Source: Streptomyces sp. 840.1 | GTDB taxonomy: Bacteria; Actinomycetota; Actinomycetes; Streptomycetales; Streptomycetaceae | Reading direction: 5' to 3' | DNA length: 64,000 nt | NCBI RefSeq assembly: GCF_003751445.1 | Contig: NZ_RJUU01000001.1 | Coordinates: 1,121,001-1,185,000, forward strand | Shown here: in pieces, positions 8,303-16,440 of the stretch | Layout: each line of letters opens with the position of its first letter | How positions within the stretch are numbered: position 1 is the first letter of the stretch | Program-made: the position numbers and the translations under genes | Notes under the pieces: generated by a model | Told to the model about the DNA's origin: nothing | What the model saw: only the letters and a program-made list of their open reading frames with translations | Database searches by the model: none

Positions 8303-9225
8303 GGGAGGTACTGCCCTTCGGTAGACGCGACAGGTGTGGTGGTGGGGCCCGGCTCGTCCAGGCATCCGGCCAGGAAGCGCAGCGCCCGCAGGTGGTAGGT
8401 GCGGGCGGCCAGCCCGAGGCTGATGTTGTGTCCGGCCCCCGGCTGTCGTTCCGTACGCACCCGGGGAGCGCGGGTCAGTCCTGCCGCGAGGTCGGCGAGG
8501 TCGCTGTCGTCGTGCAGCCACCACCGCTCGTGCTCGGCGAAGGTGAAGCGGACCGGTACCCGGACGCGGGCGGCCACTTCCCCGAACCGCTGCGGCCAGC
8601 CGTCGAGTTCGGCCATCTCCCGCGACGGCACCGGCGCCGCCGGCACCCGGTCCCGGCGGAAGGTGCCCTCCGGGTAGAGCCCGAGCGGCCCCCAGTGCCG
8701 CGCCGCCCGCATATGGCCGCCCCGCAGCGGGTGGCGGGCGGGGTCCACGGCGCTGCGGTGCCCGCAGCCCGAGATGTCGAGGCCCAGCAGGTCGGGGAGC
8801 CCGTCGGCGGCGAGGTGCAGGGCGAGCTTGCCGCCGAAGGAGTGGGCCAGCAGCAGGAAGCCGGCCCCGGTCGGGTGGCACGCGGCGAAGGCGCCGAGCG
8901 CGGCGCGCACCATGGTGGCCTGCTCGGTGAGGGGCAGGCCCTCGGGCAGATGGGCCGAGGAGCGGCCGTATCCGGGGCGGTCGAGGGCGAGCACCGTGTA
9001 TCCCCGGCTCGCGCCCAGGGTCAGCAGCGAGAGCGAGGGGTGCGCCTGCCCGTCGAAGTAGCCCGAGGTGAGGCCGCACCCGTGCAGGGCCACCACGACG
9101 GCGCGGGGCGTGGGGGCCGCAGGTTCGGCGAGCAGCGCCGACAGGGGCGCGCTCGCGCCGTTCAGGGTGATGCGGCGTACCCCCGAGGAGAGCGCGGGGG
9201 CCGCGAGGGCGCCGGCGGGGCTCAT
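8299..9225 (-). CDS. Alpha/beta hydrolase
   Basis: A 308-residue alpha/beta-hydrolase-fold protein. It has the oxyanion-hole segment ALHGCG near residue 48, a DRPGYGRSS strand, and a nucleophile elbow AHSFGG with Ser129. A late GAGHN supplies the probable catalytic His. The nucleophile is Ser, so it looks like an esterase, thioesterase or lactonase rather than an Asp-type epoxide hydrolase. It overlaps both neighbours by 4 bp (ATGA at each end) inside the polyketide operon, so a role in tailoring or releasing the polyketide is likely, for example hydrolysis of a lactone formed by Baeyer-Villiger oxidation (inference). Confidence 0.88.
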   Translation of the reverse strand: MSPAGALAAPALSSGVRRITLNGASAPLSALLAEPAAPTPRAVVVALHGCGLTSGYFDGQAHPSLSLLTLGASRGYTVLALDRPGYGRSSAHLPEGLPLTEQATMVRAALGAFAACHPTGAGFLLLAHSFGGKLALHLAADGLPDLLGLDISGCGHRSAVDPARHPLRGGHMRAARHWGPLGLYPEGTFRRDRVPAAPVPSREMAELDGWPQRFGEVAARVRVPVRFTFAEHERWWLHDDSDLADLAAGLTRAPRVRTERQPGAGHNISLGLAARTYHLRALRFLAGCLDEPGPTTTPVASTEGQYLP

Positions 9226-10784
9226 CCGCCGCCCCCGGCCGCCGCCCGTCCGGTTCCGGCGACGGGCGGTCCCGGCGGCCCGAACCAGCGGTGCAGGGCC
9301 TCGCCCGGTCCGTCGTCCCCGGGCGCGGCCGACACCCAGGCGGCGTGCCCGTCGGGGCGTATCAACAGCGCGTGCAGCCCGCGCAGTTCGTCGTCCTGGC
9401 CGTCCAGCGGCTTCGGGGTCGCCGTGGTGACGGTGACCCGGTCGCGCCAGGGCCCGGCGGCCGCCCGGACCGCAGGGTCGTCGCCCAGGTCGAGCAGGAC
9501 ACCGCGCGCCGGGTGCAGGAGCCGGGTGGTGCTGGTCTCCCCCTCGGGCCCGACCAGTACGCGGGGCGCGACGCGCCGGCCGAGCAGCGGGTGGGACCCG
9601 TCGATGGCGTACCGGGTGTCCAGCCCGCTGACGGCGCCGGCCAGATGGCGTTTGACGTCGTCGTACTCGATGAGTTCGGCGAACAGGGCGCGCAGCGGGT
9701 CCGACTCGCGGCCGCCGAGGAAGACCGTGCCCTGGGCCCGGGTGTTCACCAGCAGCCTGGCGCCCACCGCGTGGCGCTCGTCGTGGTAGGTGTCCAGGAG
9801 GGTGCGGGGTGCGGTGCCGCGGCCGGTGGCGGCGAGCTTCCAGCCGAGGTTGACGGCGTCCAGGATGCCGGTGCTCATCCCCTGGCCGCCGGCCGGCAGA
9901 TGGATGTGGGCCGCGTCCCCCGCGAGCAGGACCCGGCCGCGCCGGTAGGCCGCCGCCTGCCGGGTGGCGTCGGTGAAGGAACTCACCCACCGGGCCTCGG
10001 CGCCGGAGATGTCCTCGCCGGTGAGTCGCAGCCACACGTCCGCCACCTCCGCGAACGTCACGGGCGAGGCGTCGTCGCGGGGCGGTGCGCCGTCCGGGCA
10101 GACGATGATGCGGTCCACGCCCTCGCTCAGCGGGGCCGCCATCACCATGCCGTGCTCCAGGCGTTCGCCGAGCGGACGGGGGCGCGTCGCGCTGCCCACC
10201 ACGTCGGCGAGGTACATGGAGCGGGACGCGGGTGTGCCGGGGAAGCCGATCCCGGCCGCCACGCGCACCGGGCTGTGGCCGCCGTCCGCGCCCACGAGGT
10301 ACGCGGCGCGCAGCCGTCGCGGGCCCTCGGGCGTCGTCGCGGTGATCTCCACGCCGGAGTCCTCGGGCCCGGCCCCCTCGTGCAGCCGGGTGAACTCCCA
10401 GCCCCGGTGGACGACGGCGCCGAGCTCGGTCGCCCAGCTCTCCAGGACCGCTTCCGTCTGCGACTGCGGTATGCCCCGGGCTCCGAAGTGGGCGCCGGGC
10501 AGCACGGTGTAGTCGAACCGCACCCCGCCGAAGTGGCCCACCGGGCTGATGGCGGGTGTGTCGCCCCGCTGGAACCGGGGCAGCAGGCCGCGCTGGTCGA
10601 ACGCCTCCATGGCGCGGGCCGTGAAGCCCAGGCCCCTGGACTGTCCGGTGGGCTCCGTCAGCCGCTCCAGGACGGTGACCCGGGCGCCGCCCAGGAGCAG
10701 TTCGCCGGCGAGTGTCAGGCCGGTCGGGCCCGCGCCGACCACGATGACGTCCGTGTCCCGCACGGGTTCCGCCTCGGATGCCAT
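9222..10784 (-). CDS. FAD-dependent aromatic monooxygenase (PgaE/JadH-type class A)
   Basis: A 520-residue flavoprotein hydroxylase. The FAD-binding motif VVGAGPTG lies at residues 16-23, the second dinucleotide segment LVGADGGHSPVR is central, and the FAD ribityl motif LLAGDAAHIHLPAGGQGMSTG is followed by DAVNLGWKLA, all diagnostic of the PgaE/RdmE/rifampicin monooxygenase group. A thioredoxin-like C-terminal domain carries HAAWV. The ATG at 10784 has GAAGGA upstream and lies only 5 bp after the ABM gene. It probably hydroxylates the tetracyclic core or a later intermediate using NAD(P)H and O2. Confidence 0.92.
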   Translation of the reverse strand: MASEAEPVRDTDVIVVGAGPTGLTLAGELLLGGARVTVLERLTEPTGQSRGLGFTARAMEAFDQRGLLPRFQRGDTPAISPVGHFGGVRFDYTVLPGAHFGARGIPQSQTEAVLESWATELGAVVHRGWEFTRLHEGAGPEDSGVEITATTPEGPRRLRAAYLVGADGGHSPVRVAAGIGFPGTPASRSMYLADVVGSATRPRPLGERLEHGMVMAAPLSEGVDRIIVCPDGAPPRDDASPVTFAEVADVWLRLTGEDISGAEARWVSSFTDATRQAAAYRRGRVLLAGDAAHIHLPAGGQGMSTGILDAVNLGWKLAATGRGTAPRTLLDTYHDERHAVGARLLVNTRAQGTVFLGGRESDPLRALFAELIEYDDVKRHLAGAVSGLDTRYAIDGSHPLLGRRVAPRVLVGPEGETSTTRLLHPARGVLLDLGDDPAVRAAAGPWRDRVTVTTATPKPLDGQDDELRGLHALLIRPDGHAAWVSAAPGDDGPGEALHRWFGPPGPPVAGTGRAAAGGGG

Positions 10785-10789
10785 GCCGG

Positions 10790-11470
10790 TCAGTCCTTCG
10801 CCGACCGGGAGTGCGTCACCCGGTAGGTGTTGGCCTGGCGGTTGGTGACCAGGGAGCGTGCGCGGCTGCGGCCGGCGCGGATGTCGGCGGGGCGTTCCTC
10901 CTCGGGCAGGTGGTGGAAGGCGTCGTAGAGCTCCTTGCTCTCCCACTGCGCGTAGTTGACGACGAAGGTGCCGTCCACGCCCCGGAAGTAGGTGTGCGAC
11001 CGGTAGCCGGGCACCGTCTTGATCCACTCGTCGGGCTTGGCGAGGGTGTCCAGCAGCTCTCCCTGGTCCTCGGGCTTCGTGTCGAACACGATCAGCACGG
11101 TGTAGTCGTCGCGCTCCGGGGCGATCTCGATGTCTCCGCCGAGCTCGGGGTGGTGCTGAGCGGCAGTGAGCTCTGTCTTCAACAGCCGGACGGTCCGGGC
11201 CAGTTTGTGGAACAGCGGCACGGTCTTGCGCTGGAACTTCTGACCTTCGTAACGCGCCTGGAGATCGGCGGCGCTGCGCCACTGGATGTAGTTGACGGTC
11301 CCCGGCTGATCGACGCCCGCGTGCAGCGTCGAGGAGATCCAGCCGGGGTAGTCGGCGTTGTCGATGATGTCGCGCATCGCGTCGAGCACGTCGTCCTGGA
11401 GCGGCACGGTATCCGTCTCGAAGAGGTTGAACACGGTCAGGTAGCCGTCGTCGGGCTTGATCAGGGGCAT
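10790..11470 (-). CDS. Two-domain antibiotic biosynthesis monooxygenase (ABM); candidate ring-B-cleaving oxygenase
   Basis: A 226-residue protein with two ferredoxin-like ABM domains, roughly residues 1-105 and 110-226. Each has the YLTVF/YTVLIVF opening strand, a PGW(I)SST/PGYRSHT turn and a closing (V)NYxQW strand (VNYIQWRS and VNYAQWES). Size and duplication match, as I recall them, the AlpJ/JadG/GilOII group, oxygenases that open ring B of dehydrorabelomycin-like angucyclines in kinamycin, jadomycin and gilvocarcin pathways. The ATG at 11470 follows AAGGAAA. It sits between two FAD monooxygenase genes. Assignment to ABM is firm; assignment to the ring-opening subgroup is inference from architecture and context. 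Confidence 0.85.
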   Translation of the reverse strand: MPLIKPDDGYLTVFNLFETDTVPLQDDVLDAMRDIIDNADYPGWISSTLHAGVDQPGTVNYIQWRSAADLQARYEGQKFQRKTVPLFHKLARTVRLLKTELTAAQHHPELGGDIEIAPERDDYTVLIVFDTKPEDQGELLDTLAKPDEWIKTVPGYRSHTYFRGVDGTFVVNYAQWESKELYDAFHHLPEEERPADIRAGRSRARSLVTNRQANTYRVTHSRSAKD

Positions 11471-11535
11471 GGCGGGTTTCCTTTCGGGTGCGGTCTGCGG
11501 GTACGTCTGCCGGGGCGCGCCGGGCCGTACCGGGG

Positions 11536-13020
11536 TCAGGCGGGGCCGAACCAGCGGGTGAGTGCCTCGCGCAGGCTCTCCTCGGCGAGGGCCCCGGACG
11601 GGCCCGCCCACACCACGTGGCCGTCGGGCCGTACGAGGGTCCAGCCGGCGCCGTCCCTCCCGGGGACCGGCACCGCCGGCGTGGCGAAGGGGATGTCCCG
11701 GGCCCCGGGAACGGACGCGGGAGCAGGCCCGGGGTCCGGGCCGCCGGCCGGGCCGAGCAGCAGGCCCCGGCCGGTGCGCAGGGCCTCCGTGCTGGTCGCC
11801 GCCCCGTCCGGTCCGGGTGGCGCCAGCGGGGTCAGCGGCAGCCGGGCCCCGAGGAGCGGGTGCGGCGGGCCCTTGACGTCGTAGCGGATGTCGAGCCCGC
11901 TGATGGTGGCGGCGAGGTGGGCGCGTACGGCCTCGTGGCCGGTCAGTTCGGTGATCAGGGCGCGCAGCGGCTCGACCTCGGGGCCGCCGAGCAGCAGCAG
12001 CGCCTGGGCCTCGATGGCGGAGAGGACGCGGCGGCCGGCCGGGTGCCGTTCGTCGTGGTAGCTGTCGAGCAGCTCGGGGTGGGCGCGGCCGCTGACCTCG
12101 GCGGCCAGCTTCCACCCCAGGTTGAAGGCGTCCTGGAGGCCGAGGTTGAGCGCCTGGCCGCCGATGGGCAGCTGCCGGTGCGCCGCGTCCCCCGCGAACA
12201 GGACGCGGCCGTGCCGGTAGCGCGCCAGCTGGCGTGCCGTGTCGCCGAACGCGTTCACCCACAGCGGGGTCCCGCCGCTGATGTCCTCGCCGGTGACCCG
12301 CTTCCACGCCTGCACGACCTCGCCGAACTCGGGTGCGCCGGTCCGGTGCGGGGCGGCGGCCCGGTGCTCGTGCACCATGACCCGGGTCACCCCGTCCGCC
12401 CGGCGTGCCGCGATGGCCAGGCCGTCCGGCAGCCGTTCGAAGCGCCGGTCGGGCACCTCGATCCCCGCGACGTCGGCGCGCAGCAGCTCCCGGCGCGCGT
12501 CGTGGCCGGGGAAGTCCGCGCCGATGAGGTCACGGACGGTGCTGGTCTCGCCGTCGCAGGCGACGAGGTGCGTGCCCCGTACGAGGAGGGGGCCGCCGTC
12601 GCCCACCGCCTCGGCCTCGACGTACCCGCCCGTGCCGGTGACCGCCCGCACCTCGTGGCCGCGCAGGATCTCGGCGCCGAGACCGGCCGCCCACCGCCCC
12701 AGCAGCCGTTCGGTGTCGGACTGCGGCACCTTCCACTGGCCGGGACGGCTGCCGGGGAGGGCCAGGTCGAGCGGGATGCCGGCGAAGTGCCCGCGCGGGT
12801 CGTTCGGCGGGGCGGGGAGCCCGTCCAGCAGCCCCCGGCTGTCGAGGATCTCCATGGTGCGGGCGTGCAGGGTCGAGGCACGTGACTCGGTGGTGGGCGC
12901 CGTGCGCCGTTCCAGCACGACGACCCGCGCGCCGCCGAGGCGCAGCTCACCCGCGAGCAGCAGCCCCACCGGTCCCGCGCCGACGACGACGACCTGGGTG
13001 TCGAGGCGGTCACCCGGCAT
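11536..13020 (-). CDS. FAD-dependent aromatic monooxygenase (PgaE/JadF-type class A)
   Basis: A 494-residue hydroxylase with the FAD motif VVGAGPVG (residues 12-19), HARTMEILDSRG, the LVACDGETSTVR segment and the RVLFAGDAAHRQLPIGG motif, then LQDAFNLGWKLA. The C-terminal thioredoxin-like domain ends GPSGALAEESL. The ATG at 13020 lies inside the end of the aromatase gene (11-bp overlap), and it directly follows the aromatase as the first oxygenase does in known angucycline operons (established knowledge). A C-12 or C-12b hydroxylase role is therefore suggested, but is not proven by sequence. Confidence 0.92.
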   Translation of the reverse strand: MPGDRLDTQVVVVGAGPVGLLLAGELRLGGARVVVLERRTAPTTESRASTLHARTMEILDSRGLLDGLPAPPNDPRGHFAGIPLDLALPGSRPGQWKVPQSDTERLLGRWAAGLGAEILRGHEVRAVTGTGGYVEAEAVGDGGPLLVRGTHLVACDGETSTVRDLIGADFPGHDARRELLRADVAGIEVPDRRFERLPDGLAIAARRADGVTRVMVHEHRAAAPHRTGAPEFGEVVQAWKRVTGEDISGGTPLWVNAFGDTARQLARYRHGRVLFAGDAAHRQLPIGGQALNLGLQDAFNLGWKLAAEVSGRAHPELLDSYHDERHPAGRRVLSAIEAQALLLLGGPEVEPLRALITELTGHEAVRAHLAATISGLDIRYDVKGPPHPLLGARLPLTPLAPPGPDGAATSTEALRTGRGLLLGPAGGPDPGPAPASVPGARDIPFATPAVPVPGRDGAGWTLVRPDGHVVWAGPSGALAEESLREALTRWFGPA

Positions 13021-13969
13021 CCCGGCCCCGCTCCCCGCCGAGGCCCTCGGCGTACGCCTTGGCGTGGCCGAGGGTGGCCAGGCTGTTGGTGGACAGGGCG
13101 GAGTGCACGTAACTGCGGGCGTCGGCCGCGGTGGCCCCGGGGCCCAGGACGGCCGCGATGTTGCCGGTGTTGAGCGTGACCGTGTGCTGGGAGGAGGCGA
13201 CGGTGCCGGCCTCGGTCTCCTCGAAGGTCCAGATGCCGGTGTGCAGGGTCAGCAGCGCGGGCAGGGTGACCTGCTTGTAGGCGATGCGGTGGTGGGGGAA
13301 GGTCACGCGGTAGGACTTGGTGGTGTGCGTGGAGCCGTCCTTGGCGCGGGTGTCCATCTCCAGTGTCTGGAGGCCGGGGGTGTCCTCGCTGAGGCGCACG
13401 GACGCCACGTGCGGCAGCCGCTCGGCCCATCGTCCGGCCTCGTTGACGAAGTCGAAGAGGTCCTTCGCCGCTCCGTCGACGGTGACGCTGTCGGTGAAGG
13501 AGAACGTCAGGTCGGCCGCGCCGTGGGCGGCCTCCACGTTGGTGCGCAGCGCGGCCAGCTCCGACCGGCTGTTGCGGTCCACCGCCTCGTCGATCCAGGC
13601 GAGGGCGGCCGCGTCGTCGCCGACGGCGCGGTAGTCGTGCAGCAGCCGTATCCGGGACTCGTTCTCGCCGAGCGGCTCGATGATCCAGGCCCCGCCCATC
13701 GCGGCGACGGGCGGGGCGCTGATCTCCTGCCGGAAGGTGATGCGCAGCCCCTCGGGGTCCAGGGTGCGGCGCGAGGTCCAGTTCTTGGCCTCGTCGCCGG
13801 CCGTGGCCCAGATCCGGATGCGCTCCTCGTCGCCGCTGCTCCCGACCTGGTCGACGTGGATGGTGGGCGGGAAGATCCGCGGCCAGTTCACCACGTCGGC
13901 CAGCAGCCGGTAGACGGCGGGTGCGGGCGCGCCGACGGTGATCTCGTGCTCGACCTCACGGGTCGTCAT
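13010..13969 (-). CDS. Di-domain aromatase/cyclase (type II PKS, ActVII/JadD-like)
   Basis: A 319-residue protein made of two START/SRPBCC-fold domains, about residues 1-150 and 155-305. The first begins EVEHEITVGAPAPAVYRLLADVVNWPRIFPPTIHVD and the second has an equivalent DLFDFVNEAGRWAERLPHV helix. Di-domain ARO/CYCs aromatise the first ring of C-9-reduced polyketides, which agrees with the ketoreductase encoded just upstream. The ATG at 13969 starts 65 bp after the ketoreductase gene. The stop overlaps the start of the following FAD monooxygenase by 11 bp, so the two are likely co-translated. Confidence 0.93.
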   Translation of the reverse strand: MTTREVEHEITVGAPAPAVYRLLADVVNWPRIFPPTIHVDQVGSSGDEERIRIWATAGDEAKNWTSRRTLDPEGLRITFRQEISAPPVAAMGGAWIIEPLGENESRIRLLHDYRAVGDDAAALAWIDEAVDRNSRSELAALRTNVEAAHGAADLTFSFTDSVTVDGAAKDLFDFVNEAGRWAERLPHVASVRLSEDTPGLQTLEMDTRAKDGSTHTTKSYRVTFPHHRIAYKQVTLPALLTLHTGIWTFEETEAGTVASSQHTVTLNTGNIAAVLGPGATAADARSYVHSALSTNSLATLGHAKAYAEGLGGERGRDAG

Positions 13970-14034
13970 GGTCGTTTCCCCTCGCGGAGTCGGGTGGCGG
14001 GTGGCGGGTGACGAGTTGTGGCTGATGGCGGGGC

Positions 14035-14832
14035 TCAGAAGTTGCCGAGGCCGCCACAGACGTTCAGTGCCTGCGCGGTGATGGAGGCGGCCGTATCGGA
14101 GGCCAGATAGCCGACCAGTCCGGCGACCTCGTCGGGCGTCGAGTACCGGCCGAGCGGGATCTTGGCCTGGAACTTCGCCAGGATCGCTTCCTCGGTGGTG
14201 TCGTACGCGGCGGCGTATCCCTGCCTGACCCGCTGCGCCATCGGCGTCTCGACGTACCCGGGGCAGACGGCGTTGACGGTGATGCCGGTGGGGGCCAGCT
14301 CGTTGCCGAGGGCCTTGGTGAAGCCGACCACGCCGTGTTTGGAGGCGGAGTACGGGGCTCCGAGGACGACGCCCTGCTTGCCGGCCGTGGAGGCGATGTT
14401 GATGATGCGGCCCCAGTCCTTGTCGCGCAGCCCGCCGGTGGTGAGCACCTCGCGGGTGAGCCGGAAGACGCTGGTGAGGTTGGTCTCGATGACGTCCTCC
14501 CAGAGCTCGTCGGGGATGTCGGCGGTGACGCCGCCGCCGGAGCGGCCCGCGTTGTTCACGAGTACGTCGATCGCGCCGAACCGGTCGACGGCGGCGCGGA
14601 CGAACGCCCGTACCGCGTCGGCGTCCCGGACGTCGACGACCGTTCCGGACACGTCGAGTCCCTCGGCGGTGAGTTCCTTGACGGAGGCCTCGACGTTGTC
14701 CGCGTCGCGGGCGCCGATAAAGACGCGGTGTCCCTGGGAACCGAGCAGCCGGGCGACGGCCAGGCCGATTCCGCTGGTGGCCCCGGTGACGAGTACGACG
14801 CGTCCGGCCTCGGCCGTGGTGGTGTCGGTCAT
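14035..14832 (-). CDS. Type II PKS C-9 ketoreductase (ActIII-like SDR)
   Basis: A 265-residue short-chain dehydrogenase closely resembling actinorhodin ketoreductase. It has the NADPH loop TGATSGIG (residues 16-23), NNAG (93-96), the catalytic Ser148/Tyr161/Lys165 set (IASTAGKQG, YSASK) and the family-specific C-terminus ALNVCGGLGNF. It reduces the C-9 carbonyl of the ACP-bound poly-beta-ketone. The PGG stereocontrol motif of ActIII is SGG here (residues 98-100, in RSGGG). The ATG at 14832 is preceded by GAGAGGACC. It sits between the ACP and aromatase genes, the usual order in angucycline clusters. Confidence 0.95.
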   Translation of the reverse strand: MTDTTTAEAGRVVLVTGATSGIGLAVARLLGSQGHRVFIGARDADNVEASVKELTAEGLDVSGTVVDVRDADAVRAFVRAAVDRFGAIDVLVNNAGRSGGGVTADIPDELWEDVIETNLTSVFRLTREVLTTGGLRDKDWGRIINIASTAGKQGVVLGAPYSASKHGVVGFTKALGNELAPTGITVNAVCPGYVETPMAQRVRQGYAAAYDTTEEAILAKFQAKIPLGRYSTPDEVAGLVGYLASDTAASITAQALNVCGGLGNF

Positions 14833-14848
14833 GGTGGTCCTGGTCCTC

Positions 14849-15118
14849 TCAGGCGCTTCGGGAGACGGTCAGCAGTTCGTTGACGACGTCGATCAGTGCG
14901 CGTGGCGTCTCGGCCTTGGTCAGCACGTCGTCGCCGAGGGCGATGTCGTACGCGCGCTCGATGCGGCCGGCTGTCTCCAGCAGCGCCAGCGACTCGTAGC
15001 CGAGCGCGTCGAAATGGGTGTCCAGGACGTCTCCGTCGAAGTCGACGTCCTCGGCGGCGCCTGCGGCTTCCAGGAGGATCTGCTTGAGATCGGCGAGGGT
15101 GAACTGCTCGGCAGACAA
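14849..15118 (-). CDS. Type II PKS acyl carrier protein
   Basis: An 89-residue ACP. The helix II phosphopantetheine site is LGYESLALLE with Ser43, in place of the more common LGYDSLA. The frame is open far upstream, but a TTG at 15118 (MSAEQFTLADLK) preceded by GGAAGGACC gives the normal ACP length and N-terminus. It carries the growing polyketide chain for the KS-alpha/CLF pair and must be primed by a phosphopantetheinyl transferase and loaded by a malonyl transferase, neither encoded in this window. It lies 83 bp after the CLF gene and 16 bp before the ketoreductase gene. Confidence 0.95.
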   Translation of the reverse strand: MSAEQFTLADLKQILLEAAGAAEDVDFDGDVLDTHFDALGYESLALLETAGRIERAYDIALGDDVLTKAETPRALIDVVNELLTVSRSA

Positions 15119-15201
15119 GGGAACGGTCCTTCCGGTGGGGTGAGCGGTGGCCGTGGGGTGACCGGTGGCGGTGGGAGATCGATGGCCTCTGGCGGGCGCG
15201 G

Positions 15202-16440
15202 TCAGTGGCCGGGGCGGGGCGAGGCGGGGGCGCGCAGTACGACGGCGGAGTTGAAGCCGCCGTGGCCGCGGGCCAGTACCAGTGCGGTACGCAGCGTGGC
15301 CTCGCGCGAGCGGCCGACTACCAGGTCGAGGTCGTAGCCGGGTGCGGGGCGGACGTTGACCGCTGCGGGGATCACGCCGTCGCGCAGGGCGAGGAGCGCG
15401 GTCGCCAGGTCGAGCGGTGCGGCGCCCGAGTAGAGGCGGCCGGTCATCGTCTTGGGCGCGCTGACGGGCACGCCCCGCTTCCCGAACACCGCGGTGAGCG
15501 CGTCGGCCTCGGCCCGGTCCAGTTCCGGGTCGGCGGCCGCGTCGGCGAACACCACGTCGATGTCCGCCGGGTCCGTCTCCGCGTCGGCCAGGGCCAGTTC
15601 GATGGCCTTGCGCAGGGCCGGCGGCCGCCCGGTGCCGGGCTTCGGGTCGAAGGTGGCGCCGTATCCGGCGACCTCCCCGTAGCTGTGCGCGCCCCGTTCC
15701 CTGGCGGCTTCGGCGTCCTCCAGGATCAGGATCGCGCCGCCCTCGCCCGGCACATGGCCCTGGGCGTCGAGGTCGAAGGGGAGGTAGGCGCGGCCGGGCT
15801 CCTCCCTGGTGCTGAGGCGTCCGCTCGCCAGCTGCGCGACCCAGCCCCACGGGCACAGGGAGGCGTCGACGCCGCCGGAGACGACCAGCCGGGTGCCCTT
15901 GCGGATCTGGCGTCGGGCCTGGGCGACCGCGTCGAGGCCGCCCGCCTGATCGCTGACGACGACACCGCTGGGCCCCTTCATGCCGTTGCGGATGGAGATC
16001 TGGCCGCTGTTGACGGCGTAGAACCAGGCGAACGACTGGTAAGCGGACACGTGCTGGCTGCCCCGGCTCCACAGTTTGCGCAGTTCGTTCTGGCCGAACT
16101 CGAAGCCGCCGGAGGCGCTTGCCGTGACCACACCCATGTCGAAGCCGGCGAGCTCGTCGGGGCGTACGCCCGCGTCCGCGAGCGCCCAGTCGGCCGCGGC
16201 CAGGGCGATCCTGGTCATGCGGTCGGTCTGTGGGACGAGCCGGCTCGGCAGGTGGTCCTCGGCGGTGAACCCCGTTATCTCTCCGGCCAGTTTGGCCGGG
16301 TAGCCCGACGGGTCGAAGCGGGTGAGCCGGCCGATGCCGCTTCTGCCCTCCCGGGTGGCCGCCCAGTGGTCCCGCGCCCCCAGCCCGGTGGGGGAGGCGA
16401 CGCCGAGCCCGGTCACGACGACGGATGTACGCGTGCTCAC
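15202..16440 (-). CDS. Chain length factor (KS-beta) of type II PKS
   Basis: A 412-residue thiolase-fold protein paired with KS-alpha. The position of the catalytic Cys is Gln165 ([11 protein letters not shown]), the hallmark of a KS-beta/CLF, which decarboxylates the primer and shapes the chain-length tunnel. The GTG start at 16440 overlaps the stop of KS-alpha (GTGA at 16437-16440), the classic coupling that keeps the heterodimer equimolar. The C-terminus has the expected [12 protein letters not shown] ending. Chain length cannot be read with certainty from the primary sequence; the angucycline-like gene order suggests a decaketide (C20). Confidence 0.95.
   Translation of the reverse strand: MSTRTSVVVTGLGVASPTGLGARDHWAATREGRSGIGRLTRFDPSGYPAKLAGEITGFTAEDHLPSRLVPQTDRMTRIALAAADWALADAGVRPDELAGFDMGVVTASASGGFEFGQNELRKLWSRGSQHVSAYQSFAWFYAVNSGQISIRNGMKGPSGVVVSDQAGGLDAVAQARRQIRKGTRLVVSGGVDASLCPWGWVAQLASGRLSTREEPGRAYLPFDLDAQGHVPGEGGAILILEDAEAARERGAHSYGEVAGYGATFDPKPGTGRPPALRKAIELALADAETDPADIDVVFADAAADPELDRAEADALTAVFGKRGVPVSAPKTMTGRLYSGAAPLDLATALLALRDGVIPAAVNVRPAPGYDLDLVVGRSREATLRTALVLARGHGGFNSAVVLRAPASPRPGH

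Noticed and set aside
8299..9225. Alpha/beta hydrolase considered as an epoxide hydrolase like those of fluostatin or kinamycin pathways
   Set aside because: The nucleophile position holds Ser (AHSFGG), not Asp as in epoxide hydrolases.
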